64,000 nt of DNA from an uncultured Roseobacter sp. (GCF_947495025.1 NZ_CANLXG010000002.1:1-64000), one strand, 5' to 3'. Counted from the first letter of the stretch, positions 19,197 to 28,812 are shown. Notes: generated by a model from the sequence alone, not told the origin. Numbers and translations: made by a program.

Positions 19197-19848
19197 GCAA
19201 GGTATCGGCCACCCTGTGCAGCTCCGAACGCGGCAGCAGGCACAGCATATAAGGGGCATCCATGCAAAGCGTGACAGGCCCCGTCGCCCGGTTGGACGTG
19301 CCCGACCGGACGCCGGGCGCAAAATTGAGGCCATCAATCGGCCATTCCAGTCCTTCGGACCGCCCCGTGACGGGACCCATAGGGAACAGCGAAACACGCA
19401 GCCCCGGCACCGCATCAAAGCGCATCTCAGGCGGGCACAGAAAGACAATATCATGCGCGCCAATCACGATCACAGGGCTGTCACATCGCACTGTCATCGT
19501 GTGAAAAACCGCCAGCTGGTGATCAATGCGCCCGCCGGCAAAGCCAAGAGCGAGGATCAGTGGCGCATCCGTGTTGCGTAACGCCTTGTCAAAATCCGTA
19601 CTGTCCTGTTCAGCGATGTGATGCACACGCTCTGCGGGGATCTGCGCGAGAGTATCCGGACTGATCGAATCCATGTCACCGATTACGGCCTCCGGCAGCA
19701 TACCTGCCGCAAGCGCAACCCCCGCGCCGCCATCCGCTGCAATACAGGTCTTTGCCAGAGGCTGCACTGTGGTAAAATCTTCCGGGCCGACCTGTCCGCC
19801 TCCGACCAGAATGAGCGGTAGATCGCTGAAAAAGATGGAGTTTTTCAC
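19126..19848 (-). CDS. thiN: Thiamine diphosphokinase
   Basis: The 240-residue protein matches thiamine pyrophosphokinase: AADGGAGVAL near 38, VIGDMDSIS near 55, EQDSTDFDKALR near 79 and LGFAGGRIDHQLA near 99 are the metal- and thiamine-binding motifs. It transfers pyrophosphate from ATP to thiamine to make TPP. The start codon is GTG at 19848. The C-terminal 20-25 residues are encoded antisense to the transporter gene and look non-conserved (Arg/Ala-rich), so the ancestral stop may have been lost. Confidence 0.88.
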   Translation of the reverse strand: MKNSIFFSDLPLILVGGGQVGPEDFTTVQPLAKTCIAADGGAGVALAAGMLPEAVIGDMDSISPDTLAQIPAERVHHIAEQDSTDFDKALRNTDAPLILALGFAGGRIDHQLAVFHTMTVRCDSPVIVIGAHDIVFLCPPEMRFDAVPGLRVSLFPMGPVTGRSEGLEWPIDGLNFAPGVRSGTSNRATGPVTLCMDAPYMLCLLPRSELHRVADTLLRPGLHGRWPARAARYKDLPPSL

Positions 19849-19928
19849 TAAAGTTTAACGCCCTTCGAAGAAGTAAGTCACAATGTTGCCACGAAATGAT
19901 ACGGAAATAATCACAGATTCGCGCCGGT

Positions 19929-19957
19929 TTGGCACCTGCCATCTTGGTAAATATCTT
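19929..19957 (+). promoter_or_regulatory. Candidate housekeeping promoter
   Basis: TTGGCA (19929-19934) and TATCTT (19952-19957) are separated by 17 bases, 29 bases upstream of the ATG at 19986. The match to the primary sigma consensus is reasonable but this is a prediction only. Confidence 0.45.
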
Positions 19958-19985
19958 GTTGATAATCACTGAGGACGAGCATCCG

Positions 19986-22370
19986 ATGATGAATAATAAC
20001 AAGATACTTACAGTTTCCTACGGCACTTTTTCCTGCACGCTGGAAGGTTTTGACGACAGCTTTGACACCATGAAAGCGATTGCGGAATACTTCCGCGATC
20101 TGGCGGCTGATGACCGGTATTTCGGCGCTGAACCGCCCCAGCCCGATGCAGAACTGCTGGCACGTATTGCCGAACGCGAGGTCTCCCGCCGGGTTGAAGC
20201 CCGTGAACAGGACGGCAGGATCATGCTGAAGGCGCACGAAGAGGCCGGAGAATCGACAGCGGCTGAAGTGGCCACACCGCAGGATCAGGCTCCTTCCCCC
20301 GTCGCTGAAGCACCCGACGCCGCGCCTGTGACTGCGGCAACCACGGCCGCAGTTGCCGCTGCGCATGCACCTGCATTTGTGCCTGAAGCGGTGACGGAAG
20401 CCCCGGCCATCATGGAAACCCCTGCGTCAGAGCCTGTAGCACAGATGCCGGACGCCGTTTACGCAGAACCAGCTGCATACGCGCCTGAAACTGCCGGTCA
20501 GACCGCCTGGGAGGCGCCCCTTGAGGAGGACGTGGCAACCGAGGAACCTGTCGCAGAAGAACCCATTGCCGCGCCGGCAGCACCGGTTGCCGAAGTACCA
20601 GTTGAGACCTTTGCTGCCGAAATCCCGGATACGGCAATTGCCGAAGTGGCCCCTGCACCGGTATCAGACGCCGCCGCCTTTTTTGCTGACAGCCCGGCGG
20701 TAGACGAAACTTTTTTCGAGGCAGATGCCAATGCCCCGGCAGACCACGATTCCCTGACGGTTGCTTTTGACGGGCCGGAGCCGCAGCAGGCGGACATTCC
20801 CGAGGCTGAGGACACCGGTGCGGCACGGGTTGAAAGCATTGCGGACCGGCTTGCCCGTATCCGCGCCGTCGTATCCCGCCATGATGATGCTGATGCGCAG
20901 GTCGATGTGGATTACGAAGAAGAGGTCCTGGAAAACGCCGGGCCCACGTCGGAGTTCAGTGGGATACCCATGCCGGATTTTTCCGACGCTGACGAAGAAC
21001 TCGAAGGCGTAGCGGAGCAGAACGACGAGGAAATGCTTGCGGATGTAGCCCGCGACATCAATGAGGCATTCGAGGCGGATGATGTTACAGCCAGTGCCGG
21101 CGCGGTTGAGGAGGACCTCCGGGATGAGGAGGTCGACCAGGACGATCTGGCTGCGATTCTCCAGCGGATCGAGACCGGAGTACCGGCCGATGACACTGAA
21201 CAGGAGATGGGCGGGGCAGACGCCGCCGGAGATGTGAAGCCTCTTATTCTGACAAGTGAAGACAGCACTGAATCGAACGAAACCGGGACAGATCATCAAG
21301 ATGATGATGACACAATCGTCATCGCAGATGAGGCCATATCGGATGCAGATCCCGACGGACCTGCCCATGCGCAGGACCGTAATCTTTTCGCGTCTGATAC
21401 TGACGCCGGCGAGTACGGGGACATCAGCGAAGAAGCGGCAGTGTCAGAAGTCGTCGAGGGCGCTGATGCACCTGTGACGGAAGCCGAAACCGCACACACT
21501 GAAAAGGAGTTCGTGGAAAGCGCCGACACAGAAACGGTTTCCCCGGTCACAGCGCGGGTGATGAAAGTCAGCACCGAAGAGCTTGATGCGGCCCTGGAGA
21601 GCGGCGAGCTGGAAACGCTAGAAGCTGATGGCGCCGAACAACGCGCTCGTGACAGTGAGGCGGATAAACCGGCTGCGCGTGACACCCTGCCGGCGATCGG
21701 CGAGGGGTCGGATGAAGATGTATCGCGACTGATGGCCGAAGCTGACCACCAGATGGAAGAACCCGAAGGCGCGACGCGACGCAGCGCTTTTGCGCATCTG
21801 CGTGCCGCCGTTGCTGCCCGCTTTGCGGACAAAACAATGGCGACTACAGAAGAAGACGTCCGCGCTTCCGCGGATGTTTACCGCAGTGATCTGGCCGAAG
21901 TTGTAAAACCCCGCCGCCCTGTCGCAGAAGGCCCGGTGCGCACCGACCGCCCCGAGGCGTCGCAGGCCGCACCGCTGAAGCTGGTAGCCGAACAGCGCAT
22001 CAGCGAGGATGAAGTACCTGCTGCCCCGGTGGCACCGCGTCGTGTCGCGGCTGCTTTTGCAGAGGACACTGATGCAACCCAGGACACCGGATTTGCAGCT
22101 TTTGCCGAAGAAATGGGCGCTACCAAACTGCCCGACCTTCTCGAAGCGGCCGCCGCCTACATGGCTTTCGTCGAAGGACAGGAACAGTTTTCGCGCCCGC
22201 AGCTGATGACCCGCGTGCGCCAGGCAGAAGGCGGCAACTTTTCCCGCGAAGACGGCCTGCGCAGCTTTGGTCAGCTGCTGCGCGCCGGCAAGATCGAGAA
22301 AATGCAGGGAGGACGCTTTGCAGCCTCAGAAGATATCGGCTACCGCCCGGACGAACGCGCAGCAGGCTGA
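19986..22370 (+). CDS. Large acidic protein with conserved ends and a disordered middle, function unknown
   Basis: This 794-residue protein has three parts. Residues 1-85 (NKILTVSYGTFSCTLEGFDDSF and EYFRDLAADDRYFGAEPP) look folded. Residues about 85-690 are extremely rich in Ala, Glu, Asp, Pro and Val, without Cys and with few aromatics, so probably disordered. The last 95 residues (FAAFAEEMGATKLPDLLEAAAAYMAF, then RPQLMTRVRQ, DGLRSFGQLLRAGKI) look like a small helical domain. There is no signal peptide or membrane helix. In the middle lie a few conserved-looking islands (RVESIADRLARIRAVVSRHDD near 282, DEDVSRLMAEADHQMEE near 576, AFAHLRAAVAARFADKTM near 600). I recognise the type as a Rhodobacterales protein but know no function. 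It is a single-gene unit with its own promoter and terminator. Confidence 0.85.
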   Translation: MMNNNKILTVSYGTFSCTLEGFDDSFDTMKAIAEYFRDLAADDRYFGAEPPQPDAELLARIAEREVSRRVEAREQDGRIMLKAHEEAGESTAAEVATPQDQAPSPVAEAPDAAPVTAATTAAVAAAHAPAFVPEAVTEAPAIMETPASEPVAQMPDAVYAEPAAYAPETAGQTAWEAPLEEDVATEEPVAEEPIAAPAAPVAEVPVETFAAEIPDTAIAEVAPAPVSDAAAFFADSPAVDETFFEADANAPADHDSLTVAFDGPEPQQADIPEAEDTGAARVESIADRLARIRAVVSRHDDADAQVDVDYEEEVLENAGPTSEFSGIPMPDFSDADEELEGVAEQNDEEMLADVARDINEAFEADDVTASAGAVEEDLRDEEVDQDDLAAILQRIETGVPADDTEQEMGGADAAGDVKPLILTSEDSTESNETGTDHQDDDDTIVIADEAISDADPDGPAHAQDRNLFASDTDAGEYGDISEEAAVSEVVEGADAPVTEAETAHTEKEFVESADTETVSPVTARVMKVSTEELDAALESGELETLEADGAEQRARDSEADKPAARDTLPAIGEGSDEDVSRLMAEADHQMEEPEGATRRSAFAHLRAAVAARFADKTMATTEEDVRASADVYRSDLAEVVKPRRPVAEGPVRTDRPEASQAAPLKLVAEQRISEDEVPAAPVAPRRVAAAFAEDTDATQDTGFAAFAEEMGATKLPDLLEAAAAYMAFVEGQEQFSRPQLMTRVRQAEGGNFSREDGLRSFGQLLRAGKIEKMQGGRFAASEDIGYRPDERAAG

Positions 22371-22396
22371 ACGTGAACTTTCATAGCCCTGGAAAC

Positions 22397-22427
22397 AGCG
22401 GCAGGCTCTGGCCTGTCGCTTTTTTTC
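22397..22427 (+). terminator. Intrinsic terminator of the acidic-protein gene
   Basis: AGCGGCAGGC (22397-22406) pairs over ten positions (one G-U) with GCCTGTCGCT (22411-22420) around the loop TCTG, followed directly by a seven-T run. It ends the transcript 27 bases after the stop at 22370. Confidence 0.92.
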
Positions 22428-22428
22428 T

Positions 22429-22653
22429 TCAGGTTTCTCCGTCCGGCCCGTCCGGATCGGCCTGCCCGATCCCACGGAACACCGCCCGGAGCGGCACTGC
22501 CCACAGCACGCCAAGGCCTACATAAACCAGTAACTCAACCAGTATTGACGGACGGTCCATCAGGCTGACCACCGAAACCGCCACTACGATGTAAAGCGGC
22601 AGTCCGATCAGCAGAATCAGAAGCGCCAGCCGCCGGCGGGTCTTGTAGGTCAT
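22429..22653 (-). CDS. DUF2842 family small membrane protein
   Basis: The 74-residue protein has two transmembrane helices (about 8-30 and 36-58) and ends FRGIGQADPDGPDGET, the pattern of DUF2842. It lies 8 bases downstream of purA on the same strand and is probably co-transcribed with it. Function is unknown. Confidence 0.82.
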   Translation of the reverse strand: MTYKTRRRLALLILLIGLPLYIVVAVSVVSLMDRPSILVELLVYVGLGVLWAVPLRAVFRGIGQADPDGPDGET

Positions 22654-22661
22654 ATTGCACC

Positions 22662-23957
22662 TCAGTCTGCGAATGGATCCGTAACGAGAATCGTATCTTC
22701 CCGTTCGGGAGAGGTAGAAAGTAGGGCAACCGGGCAGTCGATCAACTCTTCCACCCGACGTACATATTTGATTGCATTAGCCGGCAGATCAGCCCAGCTG
22801 CGCGCGCCCTCGGTGCTTTCTGACCAGCCCGGCATCTCCTCGTAAATCGGAGTACAGCGGGCCTGATGGTCTGCGGCTGTGGGCAGGTAGTCGACCCGCC
22901 GCCCGTCCAGCTCATATCCGACACAGATTTTCAGCGTGTCAAATCCATCTAGAACGTCGAGCTTTGTGAAAGCTATCCCGTTCACGCCGGATGTCGCACA
23001 GGTCTGGCGCACCAGCACCGCGTCAAACCACCCGCAACGACGCTTGCGGCCTGTGACAGTACCAAATTCATGACCTCTTTCGCCCAGACGCTGTCCGTCC
23101 GCGTCGTCCAGCTCCGTCGGGAAAGGCCCTTCGCCCACACGGGTTGTATAGGCCTTCACAATGCCCAGCACATAGTCGATTGATCCCGGCCCGATCCCCA
23201 CGCCGGTGGCCGCCTGACCCGCTATAACATTTGACGAGGTCACGAACGGGTATGTGCCGAAATCAATGTCCAGCAGCGCGCCTTGTGCGCCTTCGAACAG
23301 AATGCGCTTTCCGGCTTTTCTCTTTTCATTCAGCACCTTCCAGACAGGGGCTGCATATTTCAGAATCTCGGGCGCCACTGCGCTCAGCTGCGCCAGCAGC
23401 GCGTCGCGGTCTACTGGCTCGATGCCAAGACCGCGGCGCAGCGGGTCGTGATGCTGCAACGCGCGGTCAACGCGCGCCTCCAGTGTAGCCGGGTCTGCAA
23501 GGTCCGCCACTCGCACGGAACGCCTGCCGACCTTGTCTTCATAGGCCGGGCCGATACCCCGCCCGGTGGTGCCGATTTTGGTGCCCTTGCTCGCGGCCTC
23601 TTCGCGCGCACGGTCCAGTTCACCATGGATGGGCAGGATCAGCGGTGTGTTTTCGGCGATCATCAGCGTTTCGGGCGTGATTTCCACACCCTGCCCGCGG
23701 ATCGTGTCGATCTCGCCCAGCAGGTGCCATGGATCCAGCACAACGCCGTTCCCGATCACAGAAAGCTTGCCACCCCGCACCACACCCGATGGCAAGGCAT
23801 TGAGCTTGTACACTCTGCCGTCAATCACCAGGGTGTGGCCCGCATTATGCCCGCCCTGAAACCGCGCGATCACATCTGCACGTTCGCTGAGCCAGTCAAC
23901 GATCTTGCCTTTTCCCTCATCGCCCCACTGGGCGCCGACGACGACAACATTGGCCAT
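22662..23957 (-). CDS. purA: Adenylosuccinate synthetase
   Basis: The 431-residue enzyme joins IMP and aspartate with GTP, the first committed step to AMP. The N-terminus has [19 protein letters not shown] with the P-loop-like GDEGKGK, then GGHNAGHT near 37, [13 protein letters not shown] near 130, [21 protein letters not shown] near 220 and [13 protein letters not shown] near 302. Length and order are standard. DUF2842 follows closely. Confidence 0.98.
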   Translation of the reverse strand: MANVVVVGAQWGDEGKGKIVDWLSERADVIARFQGGHNAGHTLVIDGRVYKLNALPSGVVRGGKLSVIGNGVVLDPWHLLGEIDTIRGQGVEITPETLMIAENTPLILPIHGELDRAREEAASKGTKIGTTGRGIGPAYEDKVGRRSVRVADLADPATLEARVDRALQHHDPLRRGLGIEPVDRDALLAQLSAVAPEILKYAAPVWKVLNEKRKAGKRILFEGAQGALLDIDFGTYPFVTSSNVIAGQAATGVGIGPGSIDYVLGIVKAYTTRVGEGPFPTELDDADGQRLGERGHEFGTVTGRKRRCGWFDAVLVRQTCATSGVNGIAFTKLDVLDGFDTLKICVGYELDGRRVDYLPTAADHQARCTPIYEEMPGWSESTEGARSWADLPANAIKYVRRVEELIDCPVALLSTSPEREDTILVTDPFAD

Positions 23958-24080
23958 GGCGGGTCCTTTTCATCCGGGTTAAACCGGCGCCGGTATACCC
24001 ATGTGACTGCCGGTGTGCCATGGACTTTTTGCCCCGGCCTGCGGATATTTCCGCCATCTGAGGAAAGGCGTCTTTGAAAT

Positions 24081-24485
24081 ATGGATATGATGGGATTTCT
24101 GACCCGCTGGCTTTGTGCCCTCATCCTGCTGGCCGCGACATTCAACCCGACCCAGTACAACTATGTACAATGGGTGCGGGATTATGGCGGCCAGAACCTT
24201 TCGGTAGCGGTCCTGGCCGGCCTGCTGCTTGCGGTGGGTTACATCATATATCTGCGTGCCACGCTGCGCTCTATTGGCGGGCTGGGTATGACCCTTGTGC
24301 TGGCGATCTTTGCGGCATCTGTCTGGGTGCTGCGGGATCTCGGCATCGTAGACCTCGATAAACCCGGACTGAATGTCTGGTTGGGTCTCATTGCCCTGTC
24401 GCTTGTGCTGGGCATCGGGCTGAGCTGGAGCCATGTGCGGCGCGCGCTTTCCGGTCAGGCCGACATGGACGATGTAGACGAGTAA
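24081..24485 (+). CDS. Four-helix inner-membrane protein, DUF6524-like
   Basis: The 134-residue protein has four predicted transmembrane helices with the conserved segment FNPTQYNYVQWV in the first loop, and ends in an acidic tail (DMDDVDE). From memory this resembles the DUF6524 family. It is divergent from purA with 123 bases between the starts. No function is known. Confidence 0.75.
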   Translation: MDMMGFLTRWLCALILLAATFNPTQYNYVQWVRDYGGQNLSVAVLAGLLLAVGYIIYLRATLRSIGGLGMTLVLAIFAASVWVLRDLGIVDLDKPGLNVWLGLIALSLVLGIGLSWSHVRRALSGQADMDDVDE

Positions 24486-24509
24486 TCTGTGCCGTGGCAC
24501 AGTAGCGCG

Positions 24510-24734
24510 ATGACCCGCAAAACCGAACGACCCGAAGACTTTCAGAAGTTCTACTATGCCAAAGTGGGCCTTGGTGAAGGCTGTGGCTGTGCAGAGCGCG
24601 TTATTGACATGCACGAATTCGACCGCCTGGCCGGCCGGTCGGGGCGTCGGTTGCCAAGGCTGCCACAGCGTGGCGGTTTTCGTCGGTTTCTGCAGAAAGC
24701 GGGCCTGACATCGCGTCCAGAGCGACCGGATTAG
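24510..24734 (+). CDS. Short conserved-looking hypothetical protein
   Basis: The 74-residue frame begins MTRKTERPEDFQKFYYAKVGLGEGCGCAER, with a Cys-Gly-Cys pair, and ends Arg-rich. A GTG start at 24489 would add seven residues. It lies just after the four-helix protein gene and overlaps the convergent nitrile hydratase accessory gene by three bases at the stops. There is no clear ribosome binding site. Codon use looks coding, but no family is recognised. Confidence 0.45.
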   Translation: MTRKTERPEDFQKFYYAKVGLGEGCGCAERVIDMHEFDRLAGRSGRRLPRLPQRGGFRRFLQKAGLTSRPERPD

Positions 24735-25042
24735 AGACGGACAGGCGCCCCATGAGGCGTGCGCAGGAAAGCGGCCTCCCAGGCGGCCTTTTTCTCCTGC
24801 AACTCTGTCGCACCAGCCAGCCCTTTGTCCCCCAGGAACGCCTCCAGCGTTTCCAGCCAGGCAGCAAAATAATCGTCGCCACCGTCCAGTTCCCGTGACA
24901 GACCGTCCTTTTTCAGTGTCGCACCAAAGGCCACTGCCCACTCCGGCCAGTCAAAATGCCCCGCTTCATTCAGATGCACGGTAAGTGCAAAGACCTGCGC
25001 GTGCCACGGTTCGGAAAAGACAGGCTCCGGGCGGGCAGTCAT
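24731..25042 (-). CDS. Nitrile hydratase accessory (activator) protein
   Basis: The 103-residue protein resembles the small activators that deliver metal and oxidise the active-site cysteines of nitrile hydratase. The conserved signature is PVFSEPWHAQVFALTVHLNEAG near 8-29 and WPEWAVAFGATL near 32. It resembles the N-terminal fold of the beta subunit. The ATG overlaps the nthB stop (ATGA), so all three genes are coupled. A longer start at 25069 is inside nthB and unlikely. Confidence 0.88.
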   Translation of the reverse strand: MTARPEPVFSEPWHAQVFALTVHLNEAGHFDWPEWAVAFGATLKKDGLSRELDGGDDYFAAWLETLEAFLGDKGLAGATELQEKKAAWEAAFLRTPHGAPVRL

Positions 25043-25713
25043 GGTGCCGCCTTCAGATAGCTCTGCCACAGGTCCAGTACGACTTCATCACGCGGGTGCT
25101 CCGGGTGCGCCCAGAGCTCTGATGCAGGGAAAGCCACCGCGTAAAGCGGCTCGGCTGCATCGCCCAGCCGGTGGGCTGAGCTGTCAGGCAGAATATGCGT
25201 GCCGTGATACCGCACAATCCTTCCGTGCGCTCCGGCGGCATAGGACGGCAGGCGGGTATGTCCGCCATCGACCATTATGTTGGAGGCGATCCTGCGTGTG
25301 ACAACCGCGTCACCCGGCGCAAAGGTCGGAGCGATATCGCTGGCGCGGTCGGCCGGGCCTCCGGCGGCCAGCACACCTGCGACGGCATCCGGTTTCAGCG
25401 CCCGGTCTGCATCCGGGCTTTTTGTAACGGGACCGCCCGCCAGTTCTTCCGGGCTGACCAGACCGGTGTCAGCCAGAAGGTCGGCAAGGCCGGCAATCCA
25501 CTTTTCGTAATAGGAAAACCGCGCATAGTCCGTTGGAGCAAGGCATTCCCGCGCATGTCGGGACACATCGATGTTCCATTTGCCGAACGCACCACAGGCA
25601 AGGGTCACCGCCAGCGCGCGGGCGTGCCAGTCTGCGTGAAAGACCTCGCCCTCTTGCTCAGGGATCACCGGTCCGTCGCCGAAACGGCCACCCATGTCAT
25701 GAGGCCGGGTCAT
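25039..25713 (-). CDS. nthB: Nitrile hydratase subunit beta
   Basis: The 224-residue subunit begins MTRPHDMGGRFGDGPVIPE, the usual beta-subunit start, with FHADWHARALAVTLACG near 28. The SH3-like C-terminal domain has PGDAVVTRRI near 152, HTRLPSYAAGAHGRIVRYHG near 171 and YAVAFPASELW near 200. It forms the heterodimer with the alpha subunit and lines the substrate channel. ATGA overlaps join it to both neighbours. Confidence 0.93.
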   Translation of the reverse strand: MTRPHDMGGRFGDGPVIPEQEGEVFHADWHARALAVTLACGAFGKWNIDVSRHARECLAPTDYARFSYYEKWIAGLADLLADTGLVSPEELAGGPVTKSPDADRALKPDAVAGVLAAGGPADRASDIAPTFAPGDAVVTRRIASNIMVDGGHTRLPSYAAGAHGRIVRYHGTHILPDSSAHRLGDAAEPLYAVAFPASELWAHPEHPRDEVVLDLWQSYLKAAP

Positions 25714-26321
25714 GGGCTCACCGCAAGGCCGGTACCGATCATACTGTCGCGCGTGACCAGCGCCATCAGCTGCTCTTCACTCATCCCATCCGTGCCTTCG
25801 GGACGCTGCGGAACGACCAGATATCTGACTTCGGCGGTCGAATCCCAGACGCGCACAGCAGTGCCCTCTGGCAACGTCACCCCGAAATCGGCAAGGACTT
25901 TTCGCGGCTCACGCACCGCACGCGCGCGGTAGGCATCGGATTTGTACCACGTCGGGGGAATACCCAGCAGCGGCCACGGATAACAGCTGCACAGGGTGCA
26001 GACGACCATATTGTGCGTCTCATCCGTATTCTGCACAGCAACCATATGCTCCCCCTGACGCCCGTAGTACCCCATCCCGGACACAACCGCCGTGGCGTCG
26101 TCGAGCAGTGCCGCACAGAAATCCGGGTCACGCCAGGCCCGTGCCACAACCCGGGCGCCATTACGTGGGCCAATGCGGTTTTCATAAGTGTCGATGATTT
26201 CATCCAGCGCTGCAGGATCGATGAGCCCTTTCTGCGTCAGAACGGTTTCCAGGGCGCGGACACGCAGCGCCGGGTCGGAGGGCAGACGGTCGTGCGGGTG
26301 GTCGCGGTGATCATGGGGCAT
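25710..26321 (-). CDS. nthA: Nitrile hydratase subunit alpha, cobalt type
   Basis: The 203-residue subunit carries the metal claw VVCTLCSCYPWPLLG, with Cys108, Cys111 and Cys113. The Thr after the first Cys (CTLCSC) is characteristic of the cobalt enzymes, whereas iron enzymes have CSLCSC. The protein hydrates nitriles to amides without cofactor reduction. The start at 26321 gives a His/Asp-rich N-terminus (MPHDHRDHPHDR), as in homologues; a GTG at 26369 is possible. It is the first gene of an alpha-beta-activator operon. No amidase gene follows, so the amide product must be handled elsewhere. Confidence 0.92.
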   Translation of the reverse strand: MPHDHRDHPHDRLPSDPALRVRALETVLTQKGLIDPAALDEIIDTYENRIGPRNGARVVARAWRDPDFCAALLDDATAVVSGMGYYGRQGEHMVAVQNTDETHNMVVCTLCSCYPWPLLGIPPTWYKSDAYRARAVREPRKVLADFGVTLPEGTAVRVWDSTAEVRYLVVPQRPEGTDGMSEEQLMALVTRDSMIGTGLAVSP

Positions 26322-26626
26322 AGGGACATCATTGCCCGCTCCCTGATCCTTGTCCAGCGCGGAACCCACGGCAGAAACAAGATATTTTATGCAACCGGAG
26401 CGGGCGTTTTTGTGTTATACTGCGGGTAAGAAGTGAGTCTGCTGCGCCTCAGTTCCAGGATATCCCTCTTAGTTGCGCGCATGTGAGCACCGCTTCGCCA
26501 GACCGTCGCCTCTGTGCGGCGGTTTTCGGTGTCGGGGAAAGCGTTCGCACACACCGATCGTCCCTTGCGGCGCAGATCAAACTTGCCTAGATAGCCCGGA
26601 AGCGAATTGGAAATCTGCAGGTCTCA
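26322..26626. other. Intergenic region between divergent nthA and secG
   Basis: These 305 bases hold the control regions of two divergent genes. A TATACT hexamer at 26416-26421 could be a -10 element toward secG, but no good -35 lies at the right distance. I see no tRNA, hairpin or conserved small frame here. Confidence 0.5.
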
Positions 26627-26992
26627 ATGGAAAACGTCGTCCTGATCGTCCACCTTATTCTCGCGCTCGCGCTTATCGCGGTGGTGCTGCTGCAGCGCTC
26701 CGAGGGCGGCGGGCTCGGCATGGGTGGTGGCGGCGGTGGCGCCGTATCGGGCCGTGCTGCGGCTACGGCGCTGGGCAAGGTGACCTGGATGCTGGCCATT
26801 GCTTTCATCTGCACTTCGATAACGCTGACTATTTTTGCAGCCGAGAATGCCACCGGTTCGTCGGTGGTTGACAGGCTCGGGGTGACGCCTCCCGCATCGG
26901 GCGAAGTTACCACACCGGCAGCGCCTGATGGCGACACGCTTCTGCCACCTGCACCTGGCGACAACGCACCGCTGGTCCCGACCCTCGACTGA
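26627..26992 (+). CDS. secG: Preprotein translocase subunit SecG
   Basis: The 121-residue protein has two transmembrane helices (about 4-22 and 50-71) flanking the conserved loop VVLLQRSEGGGLGMGGG, followed by a Pro/Ala-rich C-terminal tail (about 85-121) typical of alphaproteobacterial SecG. It supports SecYE during SecA-driven export. pyrG follows 174 bases downstream, an arrangement seen in related genomes. Confidence 0.95.
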   Translation: MENVVLIVHLILALALIAVVLLQRSEGGGLGMGGGGGGAVSGRAAATALGKVTWMLAIAFICTSITLTIFAAENATGSSVVDRLGVTPPASGEVTTPAAPDGDTLLPPAPGDNAPLVPTLD

Positions 26993-27028
26993 CATGAATT
27001 AACTACACTTTGCGGCAATGCCAGAATT

Positions 27029-27045
27029 CGCAACATGATGTTGCG
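27029..27045. promoter_or_regulatory. Perfect inverted repeat upstream of pyrG
   Basis: CGCAACAT (27029-27036) and ATGTTGCG (27038-27045) are exact inverted copies around a single G. There is no following T run and the loop is too short for a hairpin terminator, so a protein-binding site is more likely. It lies 37 bases after secG and 121 before pyrG. Confidence 0.4.
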
Positions 27046-27165
27046 GTTCGTCTTGCCTTTGCCGCGCGAATCCTGATACAATTAAGTCCCGTGGTGCTGT
27101 GAAGATTCATGGCTGAACCGGGCCGATTTCGACAGGCCTCAACAGACGCACGGGAGCTTCGGCAC

Positions 27166-28812
27166 ATGGCACGTTACATCTTTATCACCGGCGGTGTGGT
27201 CTCAAGCCTTGGCAAGGGGCTGGCCTCTGCGGCCCTTGGTGCGCTGCTTCAGGCGCGCGGATTTTCGGTCAGACTGCGCAAGCTCGATCCCTACCTGAAC
27301 GTCGATCCCGGGACGATGTCTCCGTTTGAACACGGAGAGGTTTTCGTCACCGATGATGGCGCAGAAACAGATCTCGATCTGGGCCACTACGAACGTTTCA
27401 CCGGCGTGCCCGCGCGCATGACGGATTCGGTCTCGTCGGGCCGGATCTATTCCAACGTGCTCGAAAAAGAACGCCGTGGCGATTATCTGGGGAAAACAAT
27501 CCAGGTCGTCCCCCATGTGACGAACGAGATCAAAGCCTTCCTCGATGTCGGCGGTGACGAGGTCGATTTCATGCTCTGCGAGATCGGCGGCACCGTGGGT
27601 GACATCGAAGGGCTGCCCTTTTTCGAGGCGATCCGCCAGTACAGCCATGACAAACCACGCGGCCAGTGCATCTTTATGCACCTCACGCTGCTGCCCTATC
27701 TCGCTGCCTCCGGTGAGCTGAAAACCAAACCCACGCAGCACTCGGTCAAGGAACTGCAGTCCATTGGCATCGCGCCCGACATTCTGGTCTGCCGCTCTGA
27801 ACAGCCGATCCCCGAAAAGGAGCGTGAAAAGATTGCGCTCTTCTGTAACGTGCGCAAGGAAGCGGTCGTTGCGGCCTATGACCTGAAAACCATCTATGAC
27901 GCGCCACTGGCCTACCACGGACAGGGGCTGGACCAGGCCGTGCTCGACGCCTTTGACATCTCGCCTGCGCCTAAACCCGACATGACCGTCTGGCATGACG
28001 TCTCGGACCGGGTGCATAACCCAGAGGGTGAGGTCCGCGTGGCCATCGTCGGCAAGTACACCCAGCTTGAGGATGCGTACAAATCCATCGCAGAGGCCCT
28101 GACCCACGGCGGCATGGCCAATCGCGTCAAAGTGCGCGTGGAATGGGTGGACGCCGAGATTTTTGACACTGCCGATGACGTCGCTCCTCACCTTGAAGGC
28201 TTCCACGCCATTCTGGTGCCCGGCGGCTTTGGCGAGCGTGGGACCGAAGGCAAGATAAAGGCCGCGCAATACGCCCGCGAACACAAAGTGCCCTATCTGG
28301 GTATCTGCCTCGGCATGCAGATGGCCGTGATCGAGGCCGCGCGCAATGTCGCCGACATCAAATCCGCGGGCTCCGAGGAGTTTGACCACGAGGCTGGTAA
28401 AAAGCGTTTTGAACCGGTCGTTTATCACCTCAAGGAGTGGGTCCAGGGCAACGCCAAGGTCTCTCGAAAGGTCGGGGACGACAAGGGTGGCACCATGCGG
28501 CTGGGCGCATATGACGCCGTGTTGAGCGAAGGTTCAAAGGTCGCAGAGGTCTACGGCACCACGACCATCGATGAACGCCACCGCCACCGCTATGAAGTCG
28601 ACATCAAATACCGCGACAAGCTCGAAGAGGCCGGTCTGGTGTTCTCAGGCATGTCGCCCGACGGCAAACTGCCCGAGATAGTCGAATGGCCGGATCACCC
28701 CTGGTTCATCGGCGTCCAGTTCCACCCGGAACTGAAATCCAAGCCCTTTGACCCGCACCCGCTGTTCCGCGATTTCGTAAGAGCAGCGAAAGAGATTTCG
28801 CGTCTGGTCTGA
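27166..28812 (+). CDS. pyrG: CTP synthase (glutamine-hydrolysing)
   Basis: The 548-residue enzyme aminates UTP to CTP. The synthase domain has [17 protein letters not shown] at the start, [20 protein letters not shown] near 43 and [11 protein letters not shown] near 140. The class I amidotransferase domain has GICLGMQ with the nucleophilic Cys near 381, and GVQFHPE near 518. The start is set by [10 protein letters not shown] at 27166; the in-frame extension to 27109 has no family match. Length is usual. Confidence 0.98.
   Translation: MARYIFITGGVVSSLGKGLASAALGALLQARGFSVRLRKLDPYLNVDPGTMSPFEHGEVFVTDDGAETDLDLGHYERFTGVPARMTDSVSSGRIYSNVLEKERRGDYLGKTIQVVPHVTNEIKAFLDVGGDEVDFMLCEIGGTVGDIEGLPFFEAIRQYSHDKPRGQCIFMHLTLLPYLAASGELKTKPTQHSVKELQSIGIAPDILVCRSEQPIPEKEREKIALFCNVRKEAVVAAYDLKTIYDAPLAYHGQGLDQAVLDAFDISPAPKPDMTVWHDVSDRVHNPEGEVRVAIVGKYTQLEDAYKSIAEALTHGGMANRVKVRVEWVDAEIFDTADDVAPHLEGFHAILVPGGFGERGTEGKIKAAQYAREHKVPYLGICLGMQMAVIEAARNVADIKSAGSEEFDHEAGKKRFEPVVYHLKEWVQGNAKVSRKVGDDKGGTMRLGAYDAVLSEGSKVAEVYGTTTIDERHRHRYEVDIKYRDKLEEAGLVFSGMSPDGKLPEIVEWPDHPWFIGVQFHPELKSKPFDPHPLFRDFVRAAKEISRLV

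Noticed and set aside
27202..28428. Minus-strand frame of 408 residues
   Set aside because: Antisense to pyrG; no family resemblance and Phe/Asp-rich composition expected from the reverse of a GC-rich gene.
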